64,000 nucleotides of DNA from Hoplostethus atlanticus (Eukaryota; Chordata; Actinopteri; Trachichthyiformes; Trachichthyidae): positions 1,730,501 through 1,794,500 of the forward strand of contig JAXDDX010000013.1 of the NCBI GenBank assembly GCA_034670405.1. The letters run 5' to 3'. Position 1 is the stretch's first letter. The number at the start of each line of letters is the position of its first letter. Position numbers and translations under genes: made by a program. The notes below the pieces were generated by a model. That model searched no databases, was not told the DNA's origin, and saw nothing but the letters and a program-made list of their open reading frames with translations. Shown here piece after piece: positions 1 through 12,700 of this stretch.

Positions 1-2531
1 TTGTGTAGATCGCTGTTGGAGTCACGTAGGAATGACATTTTAAACATTCAATAAGTGAAGATTTTGTTGAGTCTACTACTCAGCCACATGTCCTTCTGGT
101 TTGGTCCTCTGGTTTGAGGGCTTAACCGTCTTATTACAGACATCCCATGGCGAGGTTTAGCTTTGGGGCCCTCAGTGCCATTCACTCAGGGAGAGGAGCT
201 ATTTTTGACCCCTGCACTTTAAAAATAGACAGCTTTCTTCATCTTGCTTATGGGGTGTCGGTGAGGCCAAGTGATATCCCCGGGCATTTGAAGTCTATTC
301 TAGGAGTATAGATCCCAGCGGGTGGCCTGCAAGGTGTTTATTTTTCATCCCCTTATTACTGTTAGACGTTCATGAAACACCTTTTCAGTGAAGGAATGGT
401 GTTGGCTTTCAAAGCCCTCCTGCTGCCTACTGGCAAATATCAGCCTCTAATTAGTGGCTGTTTACAACTTTCACAGCATCATCTTTTGGAAGAGAGCCGG
501 ACAATTTTAGACCCTTTCTGGTACTGATTTTCTGCCATCAGCAATCAATTTACCAAATCTCTCTCTCTTTCTTTTTGTCTGATAAAGATAAACCTGGAAA
601 TAGGGGGAAATATTTCTTTCAGACAAATTTTGGCACGGAAATTGGATTTTGTTTTTTTGTGGACATATTGGAGCTGTAACTTTCAAGAAAAGAGGAACTT
701 GGAAAATTCAGGTGATGAAAAAAAGTAGAAGCAGAAAAGGTGGAAAAACGCCCCTGAAGTTGGCTTCACAACATTGTCGTTCTCAGTCCTGTTAAGTGTA
801 TTGTTGTTATCTTCTTACACTGCTGTCCCACGCCATTGGCCCAGAGGCGGCGCTGCAAATTGTAGACCTCCTGACATGATGTGATATTGGGCTCCCCACC
901 CATCTAATTTAGCATGGTATCACCTCACCTCGCTTGGTTGGGGCCTCCTGAAAATAGCGCCCCACTAGCTGTGCACCTGTATAGGGCCAATTAAGAAACC
1001 CTGTGAACCCAGTCTAGCCCTGTCGGAGCTGGAACCGGTTACAGGGTGTGATTTTAGTCCTATTAAAGCAAGCAGACCTCCTCTAGGCTGCACAATGCAC
1101 AGTATGCTGCTTCATCCGACAAGCTTTCCAAAGCTAATTGTTGGCTTTCCGGAAGAAAATCACAAAAAAGATTTTATTGCACCAGCGTGTGTTTCACTGG
1201 GTTATAAATAAATCTGTCACGTATCATTGTACGACTTATTGCAACGTTTAAAGAATGGGGGATGGAGGGTTACGACGACGCCAGTCTTCCAATATCAAAC
1301 CTAATCGATCTGAACTAATTGTGATCGTAAGATTAATTATTTCTGCACATTTTCACACCCACTATGCTCCTGAGGTAAGGTAAAAGGACAATTGGGATCA
1401 CAAACCAGAGGTATTTTGTTTTGTTGAAACTAAATAGTGCATGATGAAAGGGGAAGCAAGGTGATGGTCTTTTAAAAATGTCCCATCTGTTGATTATGGA
1501 CAGATTTTGCCAGTATTTCTTGATGGATGAGGTCACCTCTGCTTGGAAATTATCATTTGAAATATAGTGCCACAGTTGAGCACATTTTTGTTATTTTCTT
1601 TATAAAAAATATATATAATTTGCCGTTGTTTGCTGTGAATGTACTGGTCTGGTGACTTAGTTTTAGTTTGAGACCGTCAGGCGTAAACAGAATGAACGGA
1701 GGCTCAAATCATAATTAGCTGTGGATATTTGGGTTCAGTTGTTGTAAGTTTGTGTTCCTATTTGGACGTGTGAGTCAGAAGCATATCATAATGTCTTTCA
1801 ATAATGTGTTGTCCTTCAACATGACTGCATGGGGGCTGTAGTCAGAGCCCCCGAGTGACGAGTCAAGCAAGTCGCCTGGTTTATTGTCTGTGAATCAATC
1901 ACATTATTGCATCATTACGAGGTATTGATACACACAGATTAATAAAAGGGTCGATGCAACTTGGATCATTATTATGAATTCAACATGATTATTGTTTTGA
2001 TTGAAAATAGCCTATCCCTCTTGTTTTCTCAGAGTCTTCCTCAATCTCTTATAGGTTTAATTACAGGAAATGACCTACAACAGGCTATCACACAACCTCT
2101 CTGGAGTATCAACCTACTTCTTTCTCAGTTTCAATTAATTTGCACTTGCACAGTGGTCATTGGGAAACTGCATTGGTACTGAACCGTTAATTAATGGCTA
2201 TCATATTGGTTTATTACTATAAACCCCCTTGAGGCTGTTTAAAACATTAGTTAGGTCCTATTTGGAGATTAAGCATTTTTAAGGCAACCTTACCACACGC
2301 ACACTTCATATATATCTTCATGCAGTCAGTAGACATAATTAATTTCATTCTACCATTCACTCTGTGGAATATACAGCCTTGAACCTCGTGTGCTTTGTAA
2401 GAGGCTTTCTCCTCTCTTTGCCATTTCTCTCTACAACTCACAGTATGTCTCCATTAAAGTTGTCCCAAAGGCCGATTTTTTTTATGTGGCTTCTGGTTAG
2501 TGACACTGATACTATGGTGTTTCTTTTTCAG
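1..2531. other. Intron-like or intergenic sequence upstream of the first exon candidate
   Basis: No gene, RNA gene or clear repeat was recognised here. All open frames are short and lack flanking splice signals. The part near 820-1110 mixes CpG-containing words with AT-rich homeodomain-type words (for example CCAATTAAG near 988) and lacks low-complexity sequence, which is how fish conserved non-coding elements usually look; this is an impression from composition, not an alignment. The last 20 bases form the polypyrimidine tract of the acceptor at 2530-2531. Confidence 0.5.
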
Positions 2532-2586
2532 TGAACAGCCATTTGGGAGGGAAGACAAGAAGAAGAAACCTGCAACTGAAAATACT
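2532..2586 (+). CDS. Candidate internal coding exon, Lys-rich, gene unknown
   Basis: Seen: a 55-nt interval preceded by a pyrimidine-rich TTTCTTTTTCAG acceptor (AG at 2530-2531) and followed by a GTAAGTG donor at 2587. Two of the three + frames are open. The more protein-like frame starts with one base completing a codon and then reads EQPFGREDKKKKPATENT, leaving in phase 0; the other open frame (NSHLGGKTRRRN...) leaves with two bases. The basic, low-hydrophobicity peptide would suit a disordered linker or a nuclear protein segment, but I do not recognise the family. If the phase-0 frame is right it would splice directly to any exon that can also follow the ATG of the 34693-34720 exon. Alternatives: a non-coding exon, or a chance pairing of good splice sites. 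No neighbouring exon of the same transcript could be confirmed in the window. Confidence 0.5.
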
Positions 2587-4462
2587 GTAAGTGTCTGGCC
2601 AATAGTCTTTATTTAATCTATTGTATGACCTGTTTACGCAATATCATGTAGACCATTTGCAACATGCTATACACTCCCAACTTTATACCAATTGTGTAAT
2701 TCCTACAAGTAATTATATTTACTCAAAACGATATTTTACCCTCTTGTTATTGTGTGACAACTGACACATGCACACAATATCAATCAAATCAGCAAATTCA
2801 ACAGGGAGTCCGCCAGGATACCTGATGGCCTTTGGTCTCATCTGAGATGCAGACTTTGTCCTGTTGCTTCCTTTAATGAGATCTGGAGGCGTGCAATCTA
2901 ATATTCACCACAGAGGACTGTGTGCTAATTCAATGGAGTCAGCTGTGGTCAGAAGCACTGGAGAGGCCATTCAAAAGGGCCTGTGGAGCTTTTTCCAGAC
3001 ATGTTTTACAGACATACTACATTTGTGATCATTCTCTATGTAGCAGAGTTTAGTATTACGGATGTTATTTTTAGTTATATAGATATTTCTTGTGGGCGGA
3101 GCTGCTCTGGAGGCAGAAATAAACTTATTGCTTGAATAAAACCTCAGTGGGCGGAACCAAACAACCACAGTTAGGAAAACTAGATCAAATTCTTTGATCA
3201 TGGTATTCATGGTCTTGGAAGGTCAGCAGGTTAGCTAACCAGCTTACCTAGATAGCTTTAGGCTAGTATGGCTAATTGGACTACTCAATATAATATAGTG
3301 CACCACAAGGAGGTATTACTTATCATGGATGGGGATTGATAATCACCACTATATAGCAGCTAAATTGGATGATAGTTCTCCTGTTTTTTACAGTAGGGTC
3401 GTTTTAGAGGTTTTGCTTCGTGCCTGGACAGAGAAATTGATCTTCAGAGATGACTAATTAGGACTGTCTGATTTGACATAGCGGAGCGCCCAGTTCTCTC
3501 TTGATGATGAAGCTCCTTGCGTCTGTCCCAACTGTCACCAGTGATTGATGCACTGTGCACTTCCCACCCTCACTTCCCAGTTGTTCACTGCTGCTTAAAT
3601 GCTTCATACCTGATCTCACATCCAGAGACGCCTCAGCCTCTTCCCATTAGCTCGCATATTAATCATCCTCCGCCATGCGATTCGGTTAAAATCCCAGTTT
3701 ACCTTGGTACCATATTTTGCTGGAGGAAAGTCATGGCCTAATACACTAGAGTTTTTATTCCCTGTATCCACTTCCTTCATGTTTAGCTCCCACTGATGAT
3801 CCCCAGAAAGACTTGTTACCTACTGTAACCTTAATCCTCTTGTTATTTTCCCTTTGTCACATGTGATTTCACCCACGGCTGGTTTCCAAGTGCTCTGATA
3901 CAAAATCAGCCAAATTATCAATTAGATGACTTAACATCATTAAAAAAGACAAAAAATAAGTGCTTTCCTGCATCACAGTACTGTTGTTTTACCAAAATGG
4001 TTTATTTTAATTCTTTTCATGTTGGACATGATTATGGGTCATTTTTAAATCTAGTATGTTCCAGGTAGTAATTTGACTCAGTTTGACCCGGATGGCAGCG
4101 TAACCTTCTGGCATTTTCAGTGTACTGATGGTACAGAAAGGTTTGTCTTACTGAATCATTTTAAAAGTCAGTGAACACCTTAAAGCAAAGTACAGCTGCC
4201 CTTTATTGGACAAAGCAGGTTAATAGCTGCTGAAAGTATGGTGTTTTGGTGGGTGTTGAAAATGGAAAAAAACACTTTGATGAAGCACATTACCACACAA
4301 ACCCTGAGCTGGATAGATACACATGGAAAGACATGAACTAAAGGAGGGGAAAAAACACAGCACACACTGTCTCCTGCCTGTAGATTCCCTTTTGTGAGCC
4401 AGTTAGGTTGTCATGATGTCAATGTTGACCTTTATCTGTGTGGGTGTGTCAACAGACTGCAA
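2587..4462. other. Intron-like sequence, no gene seen
   Basis: Begins with the donor of the preceding exon candidate. It contains no supported exon or RNA gene. The only structure noted is the 3108-3275 stretch that resembles part of 51508-51945 (listed separately). The remainder is unique-looking AT-leaning DNA. Confidence 0.5.
3108..3275 (+). repeat. Diverged dispersed repeat, partner of 51508-51945
   Basis: A stretch with GGAGGCAGAAAT, then AAACCTCAGTGGGCGGAACC, then AAACAACC parallels GAGGCAGAGATG ... AAACCTCAACGGGCAGAGCC ... AAACAGCC at 51508-51560. Further on, CCTAGATAGCTTTAGGCTAG echoes CTAACCTAGATAACTTAG near 51751. Order is kept in both places, so these look like two old copies of one element. 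Family unknown. Confidence 0.4.
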
Positions 4463-4514
4463 ATTATTATTATTATTATTACTACTATTATTATGATGGT
4501 GATTATTATTATTA
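4463..4514. repeat. (ATT)n microsatellite, interrupted
   Basis: ATT units run from 4463 with ACTACT and GATGGTG interruptions to 4514. The interruptions indicate an old tract. Confidence 0.9.
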
Positions 4515-4534
4515 GAAGAACTATAAGCCATTTG

Positions 4535-4830
4535 GAGAGCGCAAACCTCCACCAACGCTGAACGATTCTCCAGCTTGCTGTTAGACTGAAAGTTATTCCT
4601 TTCATTTCCATTTTGAATGAAATTAATTTCTTGACACTGCAAATGTACCATTAGGATTTGGAATCAAGTATCTATCTATCGTCTTACCGCAGAAAAATCC
4701 CAGATCCAGATCACCACCCAAATGAAATCCTCTGTCCACTGAATTTCATGGACATTTTTTTGAGATATCCTGCTGACAAACAGACAGACAAATAAACTGA
4801 CAGGGGCAAAAACCTAGACCGTCTTCCCCC
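4535..4830 (+). mobile_element. Old retroposon fragment with fish-type tail (RTE-like or SINE-like)
   Basis: The stretch opens with GGAGAGCGCAAACCTCCACC and ends with TTTTTTGAGATATCCTGCTG followed by repeated ACAGACAAA units and a GGGCAAAAACC ending. From memory of fish genomes, this combination (the GAGCGCA...CCTCC..CCA head and the TGAGATATCCTGCTAACAGACAGACAAAC tail, here quoted in parts) is a very widespread interspersed sequence linked to RTE-class retroposons or SINEs using their tail. No coding capacity remains in this piece. The class is uncertain; that it is an interspersed repeat is fairly safe. Confidence 0.6.
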
Positions 4831-7147
4831 ATGTGTTGTCTCATTATTGTCATTATTACCCCCTTTACTCATTTACTATCAAAAGTCTCTTGATAGGAGA
4901 GGAAGATCCTCTTTTGGAGCCAAAACCTTTAAGCACTTTTGAACAGTCCACAGTCCACACTATTGGACAGGATTGCTGTAATCATATTACATTCAAGTGG
5001 AAGTGCTCCAGGATTTTTGTACAATTCAACACCTGGATGATTTCTATCTATAACAGATACAAATCCAAAATAGAATTCCAATCGGATCCTATCGTCATCT
5101 GGAACTAATCTAATAAGACAGTCGTGTTAGATTCCTGGATTACTTTTTGAGCAGGGTGGGAGTCATTTTTCTACAGCAGTGTTTGCTGCCCATCAAGTTT
5201 TGCATGGTTAATATCACATTTCCAGATTAGCGTGGATGCAAGCCTATATGGATTTAGAGGGATTACTGAGAATGAGCCAGGTGACTGTCTGATCACCAGT
5301 ATACTTTATATGTTTCCATGCTTTCCTCTGATCCTCGGTATTAGCGTCACAGCTCCTGCGTACAGAGGAGTGATAAATCTGCCTTCGGATGTCATCTCGC
5401 GCTCAGCTCATAGAGACTGACAACCATTTCATTCAGCCTAAACCCGCTCAGCCTGGTCTCCCAGGGAGCGAGAGCAAGCAGGCCGGAGATAAGTGCTGCA
5501 AAATGATTCTGTAATGCAAAGCAGGAGCAAACCAGCGTCTACATTATAGTTCACTCTTCAGAGAGCTGGAAAAACAACAACTGTATATTGTAGAAGTGTG
5601 AGTTATGTCACGTCCATCGGCCAGGGGTAAAGCTGCATGATCAAAGTTGGACTCTCTTAGGCTGAGGTAGAGAAAATGCAACACTCTGTCATACCCAACT
5701 GATTCCCATGGTATAGACTCAGATGTAAAGAGGATGATATTCACTTAACATTAAATGCAGAAGAATCTAAGTTTGGTTGAATGGTATAAATACAAGTATA
5801 CATAGCTCTAATGGTGGTCATACACCTGAAGCGGTTCCTTCGATCCATGTATGTGATCAATTGAAGTGTACACCAACCAACAGCTATAGCTTCCCTGGAT
5901 CATGATGTGGCGTGGTGGTCCGGGGCCACTTCCTGGCGAACCCTTTAACTGGTTAGTTTGTAGTGAGACAAGTTTGCACAAACCACTGACAGGGAAATAG
6001 CCATGGTGTCGTGTTTGCATCAGTTGACACATTTTTACATTGTCTTTGTATTTGCTCAATGCTGAGTGTGTGTAGATGTGCTCAGTTTGATGGAAATCCA
6101 AAAATCCAAGTAACATAATAGTAATAGTGCTTAATTGCGCAAGCCTCCACCATGGCTTTTTGTTTTTTTCCCCCAAAAGTTTGTGTTTTTATAGTGAGTC
6201 ATGAACAACAAGGGATTTGTCAAGCATCAATACAATTTGTATGACAATGGTATCTATTGACATAACCAATACAAGGAAAGACAATACATAGCGGGTATGT
6301 GTTAAATCACACTCAAAAGCCATGTTAAACAAGTAAGACATTCATTCAGGAATGAAAGTGAAAGGTCCAAAGAACGACTCAAACTTGCCAGATTGGCCCC
6401 TTAGCTTCACAAATACAAAGTAAACCATTGTTTATGTGTCTGTTAGCGATGTGAACAATGTGAACCTTCAACAAACCGATGGTCCCATTCTGATTTGGGC
6501 TGAATCAACATTACATTAATGCTGAGGAGAGACTCAGTTAAAGGGTTTTATGGTGATTTGTACAGGATTCATCCCTCCAGGTTTTTTAATAGCCTCACAA
6601 GTGCATTAAGGTCTCCCAGCGAAGACTTTTCGACTAGACCGCTATCCATCAAGTTTCTCAATCACCTTCTCCTCGCTCGGTGTTGCCAACACAAAATTAA
6701 ATCCTCGTTCTTCACAGTCGAGGTTAGCATTCAGTCACGTTTCCTGTTCAGAGGGGACAGACAATACTCCTTGTTCTCCTATTAATCTTGCAGTGCTGCT
6801 ATTTAATTTCCTGCCCAATTCATTTAATCAATCCAAGCCCGCTATTTGTGTAATGCTGGGGTGACACCACGCAGACACAATTTCCTGTCGCTTCCAGACC
6901 CGGGAATTCCTACCTGGGCAAAAAACGGTGGAAATGAGAAGTTAGTGATGTTTCACTTTTTCACACCACTTTTTATTTACACACACTTACACCATATGAG
7001 TTTATGAATCGTCGTTTGCCAAACATGGGGGCAGTATGCACAGTTGTCCTGCTCGTGGCATGGATGTGGAGCCAGTTATTGACCCGACCTTGTTTTTCAG
7101 TTTACCAATGCTGAAATGGAAAAGCTAGGCAAACCGATTGTTAGGTG
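4831..7147. other. Intron-like sequence, no gene seen
   Basis: The reading frames present, including a 122-codon minus frame at 5808-6176, have no splice signals or recognisable motifs. No repeat was recognised apart from its neighbours. Confidence 0.5.
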
Positions 7148-7231
7148 TCTGACCTGGACAGCTCAGTCGGTAGAGCGCGTCAAGTACCTTTTGTATGTTG
7201 GATAAGAGCGTCTGCTAAATGACTGTAATAT
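7148..7231 (+). mobile_element. tRNA-derived SINE, internally deleted
   Basis: CAGCTCAGTCGGTAGAGC near 7159-7176 matches the D-arm and A-box region of a tRNA head. It is followed after only about 20 bases by TTGGATAAGAGCGTCTGCTA and AATGACTGTAATA (7198-7230), the 3' tail typical of HpaI-type fish SINEs and their partner LINEs. The B box and most of the tRNA-unrelated body between head and tail are missing, so this is a relic and not a tRNA gene. Confidence 0.75.
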
Positions 7232-7244
7232 GAGTCATGTTAAC

Positions 7245-7392
7245 CTTTTCTTTCAGAGGTACTACAGTGGCCTGTAATTGACATTTTGTTCCAAAACACA
7301 GGAAGTGAGTTTTGAAAGCCAGACATCTCAGCACCTGGCCAAGTAATCGTTGAGTCATTAACGTATTAATCAGCAACCTTATCACCCCAATC
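7245..7392 (-). mobile_element. Copy 3 of a small MITE-like element family (inverted)
   Basis: Read on the minus strand, this stretch has GGGGTGATAAGG, ACGATTACTT, GAGATGTCTGGCTTTC, AAAACTCACTTCC, TGTGTTTTGGAACAAAA, and TGTCAATTACAGGCCACTG in that order. The same blocks occur in the same order in 27014-27361 and 23843-24126 on the plus strand. It is the shortest copy, lacking material between the central blocks. Confidence 0.55.
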
Positions 7393-8244
7393 ACAGATGT
7401 TTTATGGTCATTTTGTGTTATGGGGCCGTACTTATTGCCCCTTTAAAGAATGTAATGCATTTAATGTAGTATTGTATCAAATACAGTACAAAAACAATAC
7501 AACTCTGGTTAATATATTTTTTTTCTTGCCACTGTATCCTCCTTATGTTGTATGCAACAGTCCTTCAGTCCCTCTGGCCTCTGCTTCAGGCTGCCTCACA
7601 GTGTTTAGTAACCATCAGTTGGGGTGGCATGTTTCTGTCAGTACAGCTCCATGATCCTTACAGAGTGAGGGAAAAAACTGCCCTCTGGTCAAGCTCAAGA
7701 TAAGACAACACAAGGGGGGAGAAGGCCTAGTGTGTTCAAAATGGCCACAGGGAAGCCATTTCCCAGGATGCTCCAATTCCCCTGGCTCCATGGTGTCGAT
7801 CTGTCCTTTGTGAGCCAAAGTGTCCTGAGACACATTGCGGTCACCATGGGCTGGAGGAGATATGACAAATACAAAAGGCCGACCCTGTTTGTTTCTCTTC
7901 CCTCGAGAGGAGAACGTGTGGCTCATTGATATTGCATGAGCTCAGCTGTCGAAGACGTTTCTAGTGTCTGCAGACGGCTGTCACGTTAAGTTTCACGAAA
8001 TTAGCATTCATCCTGTATTACAAAAAAACAACTTTTGAACTTTTGAAAATTGGGTGAATTTCAAATATTTAACTTGCAGTGTGTTTTGCTTTGATAATGA
8101 GACACAGGGAGACAATAAGTGTGGTAATACATCCAGTTATAACTAGAAAATTAAAGATAATATAAGTTTTGGTTGACTTGGCTTGTTGTTTCTTGGCCTT
8201 AGGAACCCAACTTTGAGCATACCTCACACCATGACATTATATCT

Positions 8245-8280
8245 CTATATCTCTCTATATATCTATATTGAGAGATATAG
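8245..8280. repeat. Short AT-rich inverted repeat
   Basis: CTATATCTCTC (8245-8255) and GAGAGATATAG (8270-8280) are exact reverse complements, an 11-bp stem with a 14-nt loop. It lies in a local TATCTC-type simple repeat, which explains it well enough. Confidence 0.7.
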
Positions 8281-8588
8281 GGAGAGCCAAGGAGAGCTGG
8301 CGAGAGAGAAAGATCCACAGTCCTTACCGCTGGCAGTATGAAGCCAGGCTGAGGCTGGTAAGGGTCATATTAGCAGGATCAAAGCTGCTGCATTTCAATC
8401 TGCTCTTGGACTATGTGAAATATCTGGGGCAGGAAGGCAGGCTTCTCAAACTGCTCTTAGATCAGCCACTGGTGACTTACCCTGATGCCTGAGCCCAGGG
8501 CCACTTCCCAACCAACTCAATAAGCAACATTTGGTTTGTGTAAAACCACAGGGAAACTAAAACAACTGGACCGAATTGACTCCTGTGA

Positions 8589-8607
8589 GTGTGTGTGTGT
8601 GTGTGTG
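8589..8607. repeat. (GT)n microsatellite
   Basis: About nine GT units, followed by degenerate GTGTTGGTGTG sequence. Confidence 0.9.
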
Positions 8608-9519
8608 CTGGTGTGTGTTGGTGTGCCTGTGAGTGTCTTTGAGGTATGGATTGTGGGTTTAATCCCTCTTTCCACACTCCACGAGTGTGGGTGATGTTTA
8701 TTTCTCCTCGGAGCTATGCCTTGGTAAATATTCACACTACAAGAAGGCCACTCTTACTGCCTGGGGAACAAACAGATTGGGCACATTCAGACCAGAGGAG
8801 CCCAAATAACACTCCAGCACACTATCTGGGCTCCTCTTTTTTCCCCCCTGGACTCCACGAGGGACTCGACTCTCCCATTAACTCACAAGCGTGTTTCTTA
8901 GGAAATCAATAGCGATGATAACTGGATGATAACAAACGGAACTGAGACCGTCAGTCAGAACAGACCATTGAGCCTAAATGTCACCATATGGAGAGCCCGA
9001 GATATATTTCCTCTTTGAAAGCGCTGTCTTCAGCTATCTTTAAGTGGGAATACCACAGAGTTTCGGCTTTCAGATGTTAGTCTTTTGCTCTTGGAAAGTT
9101 CATTCTGAATTTGTTCTCCCATTCACGGCCGTCTCCCAGAGTGAGAAACGGCAGGCCGTGTGTTTGTTCCCGCCCTCTAATCTGTGTTGTGATCACGCCA
9201 ATGTGCTGTTCCAATGAGAATGAATTGGGGAAAGAGGGAACAGGTGAACGTGACAGAATCTGAGATCATTCTCAGGGGATTTTGGTACATTTTCTGGTTC
9301 AGATCTGATAGCATAGTCAACTCTTCTATCTTCTCCACTTAATTCCCCTTATTTTCGGCAATGGGAAGCAATTGTGAATGTTTGCTAATACAGAATAAAC
9401 TGTCCCGGGACAAATGGATAGCATGTTGTCTCTTAAATTACCATTTCAACTCTTTACCTTTCTTTTATTCATTATTCTGGGTTTTTTTTTCTTTGTAGTT
9501 TCTGTGGCACTGAGGTTCA

Positions 9520-9765
9520 TCCAAAGTTTAAAGGAAGCTTGCTGGCTTCCTGCATGCGGGGTGCTTTCAATCGGCTCCTTAATGGATTGATGGGCCGACT
9601 CGGGAGCAATTTAGGTACCTCTCATTGCCACGGCGGTCCGTGCCCATCTCTCTTCTTCGGTGCTATAATGACACACACTGATGGCTAAGGTAATTGCACT
9701 GAATTGTGTGTTTAGCAAACTTAATCTGGCAGGGAAATATTGAAATAGACCACAGGGGTGAACTC
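9520..9765. promoter_or_regulatory. Candidate conserved non-coding element
   Basis: This block lacks low-complexity sequence and packs words common in vertebrate developmental enhancers: TTCATCCAAAG, CGGCTCCTTAATGGATTGAT (near 9574), GGAGCAATTTAGG, GCTATAATGAC, TAATTGCACTG and CAAACTTAATCTGG. It has no open frame of note and no repeat character. Enhancer status is inferred from composition only. Confidence 0.3.
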
Positions 9766-12700
9766 AATCACACTGATGATGCCTGCTCAGCTCGTGACTT
9801 TGCATATCGGAGCATGTAGCCGAAACCGTCAGACGGATCAGTAAGACTAATGGACCTCCATGTTAGCACCCGCTCAGTCTCAGACACGGAGACGCTATTT
9901 TGGCTGTGATTTGTTCTGTATATAGCTTTGTGTTTGCACCTTGATATTCTACCCATTACCCACAATGCACCTCCATAATTGGCTCCTCTTACTTTGAACG
10001 TGGTCTTGGCTGATGGCACCCAGAGTGGTTTTAAGCAGGCAATTGAGTGATATTAACGTTGTTCCCTATTTTGAGTGTACTTATGTGCCATTACTACACG
10101 TCCACAATCTGGACAGGTTACCGGTGTACTACTCACATCATATTTGGGTTGCTCTCTTTTCTTACAGTATGTAGGAAGCCGACGTTGACTTCACTTCCAC
10201 CCACCTCTGGTTCTCTCCTGCTAATACTATTCTAATACATTACAGATTACTTGATATAAGGAAACTTCTCATTCTGAAATATGTTGTAGAACGAGGTTTA
10301 CGACACTACACTACCCAGCACCCGTTCAATACAAACTATATGCACAACTTCCTAGTTTGAAACGTTCCAAATGCATAGCGGAGAACTTTCCATGCTGAGT
10401 TAACATGTTGGTGACGACCGCTCATTTGAAGTAGTGTTTAGTGTAGAAGTGATGGCAGTCTGGAACAAAACAAGAGCTTGCTAGTAAACCTACTTGCTAA
10501 TGTTGCGCTGTGGTCTTTGGCTCATCATGTTCACTGTCACCCACCAGAAAATATTTTGGTACTTTCTGTATGGTGAAGTGAGGCATTTGTACCCAAGCCT
10601 GTGTACGTCGCGCTTTGTTTAGCTGATTTAAGACGTGTCCTACCATGCCTATGGAAAACCAGTGGGCAGCCTTTGGTTAACTTCCGCCTCGGCTCCCCAT
10701 GAAGGTGTATAATTACTTTGATATTTTGCAGGACACATAAATGAGTCTGGCTTGTGTGTTATTGTAGGCTCTTTTGTCTGTTTTGCCCATACTTCCTGTT
10801 AACATCAGTATATATATAAAATAGTATTTCAGAATGGACTCTCTCGGCTATCAGTGCCAGTGTCATTACTCTCCATATAGCACAAGGACTTTATTTGGCA
10901 TTATTTGGATACTGTATATCAAACACCTATAAAAAGCACTATAAAACAGTGAGGTTGTAACCAGTGAAGGAATGAGGACGTTTTTTTTCCCCCATTGCAG
11001 ATTAAATGAGTGGGCCTCAGACATGGTTGCTCCTCTATGCTATTAGAGCCTCGTAAAGGAAAAGGGATTTCTCCGCCTGGCTGACAGCAGCCTGAGCCAA
11101 AACACCCAGATGCTTGTTTAATGCTGCGCTGGCTCACAGGCGGCTGTAAATTGAACATGGGAGCATAATTCTGGGTGTCTGTTTGTTGTGTTCAAACACC
11201 GGTGAACCTTCTGCCCGTGCTGCTTCATCAGCGCTCCCCCACTTCTGAGAGGATGTTTAATTCCACCCCTCCAGCCTGCAGAAATGTTTGAAGGATGGCG
11301 ACAAACCGAGCCCGACATATTTGCTCCAGTAGAGATTAGACACGTAAGGTTTCTTGTGTAATACCTGTCGGGCACCGTGTTACAATCCTATTTGGTTAAT
11401 GTTTAACTTCACCATCACCACTGCGTCAAAGTAGGTTTGCAGTCGAAGTTGCTAGGAAACCAAAAGGCCATGCAAGACTGTGCTGTTATTTCTGAAAAAG
11501 TACGTCAGGTTTTTCACACCTCTAAGAATAAGTGCTGTTCTAACACTGCATTGTTAGATAAAAAAGATGAGGAATTCTGCCAAGTATGCATTTTGATTTT
11601 TTTTTTAAATAGTTTCAAGGACCGTCAGTTTGCTTTTGAGCTCCAAAGCATCTGTTATTAGAATTATTATGATATCTAACTTGTTAGGAAGTCAGCTTTG
11701 TCCCTCGTAACGCATTTGAAATGTCAGTATTGATCGTGGCGGTGAGAGCAGAGGAATGGTTTCCATAAGGATCAGTCCTCAAACATGCTGAGGAATCTGT
11801 CCACCCGCCCTCTATAGAGATAGAGGGTTAGATGAGGAAGACACAATGCAATGGAAAATACAGCACCAAGATTCATGCTAAACCATGAAGTCATTTGAAG
11901 ATAATAAAGAGTAATAAAAAGGCTGGTTCGATTTAAAAAAAAATTTTAAAAAAAATGCAAGAACAAAATGACACTTCTTCCATGACAGTTGAAAACGTGG
12001 GTTCAAAAACATGTAAGTCTGAGGAGAGCATCCTAGGTAGCATCTAAACAAATTGAGCAGTGCTTTTCACCAGCTGACAACCAGCAGAGCACAAAAGCAT
12101 GAAAAGCCCTACGTGTCCCACTGAAGTTGTTGTCACAGCAGAGGACAACTTGACAAAACCGTCTCCCCTCCTTCAGCCTGGCCCACTCTGTGGCTCACTG
12201 AACTCCCTTTTGTTTACCCCGCCTGACTCATCATGTATTTGACTTTGAAATTCCTCTTCCTTTTTTCAAATGATCCACAAAATTGTGGAAAATGACAGCA
12301 TTTTTACACATTTCTCTTTCCAAAGAAGCAGGCATCTCTCAGGGCATCTACTCTAGGTAATAACAGTGAGACAGCAGGAGCACATGAAAGCCCAGTTGGG
12401 TCCTCAAAGGCCAGGGAGAGGGGCCTGAGTCAATGGACCCCTTTGCCCCCAGAGTCAAGCTTTTTACAGGCTTATACCAGCTTTGATCATCCACTGTAAA
12501 GGCCAAGCTAGAGAAGTGCATTAGAGGCATAGGGATGGCAATCTTTTTTTTCTTTTTTTTATCAGTTTTTTGTGTTACTAATGCATAAGCCTCCATTTTG
12601 TGGCCTCTGTGCATTGCACTGGCTGAGTTTAATAGCATGCCACTCCGGCGTCACAATATTTCCAGTGCATTCTCTTTCCTTTCCAATTTCGCCTTGAGCT

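Larger units (their letters stand above)
7393..9519. other. Intron-like sequence, no gene seen
   Basis: Holds a short imperfect GT tract and an AT-rich inverted repeat (both listed) and otherwise unique-looking sequence. Overlapping frames on both strands at 7615-7929 and 8477-8912 have no supporting signals; the latter are partly translations of the GT tract. Confidence 0.5.

Noticed and set aside
7159-7176. tRNA gene
   Set aside because: Only the D-arm/A-box part is present and it continues into a SINE tail; no anticodon arm or B box.
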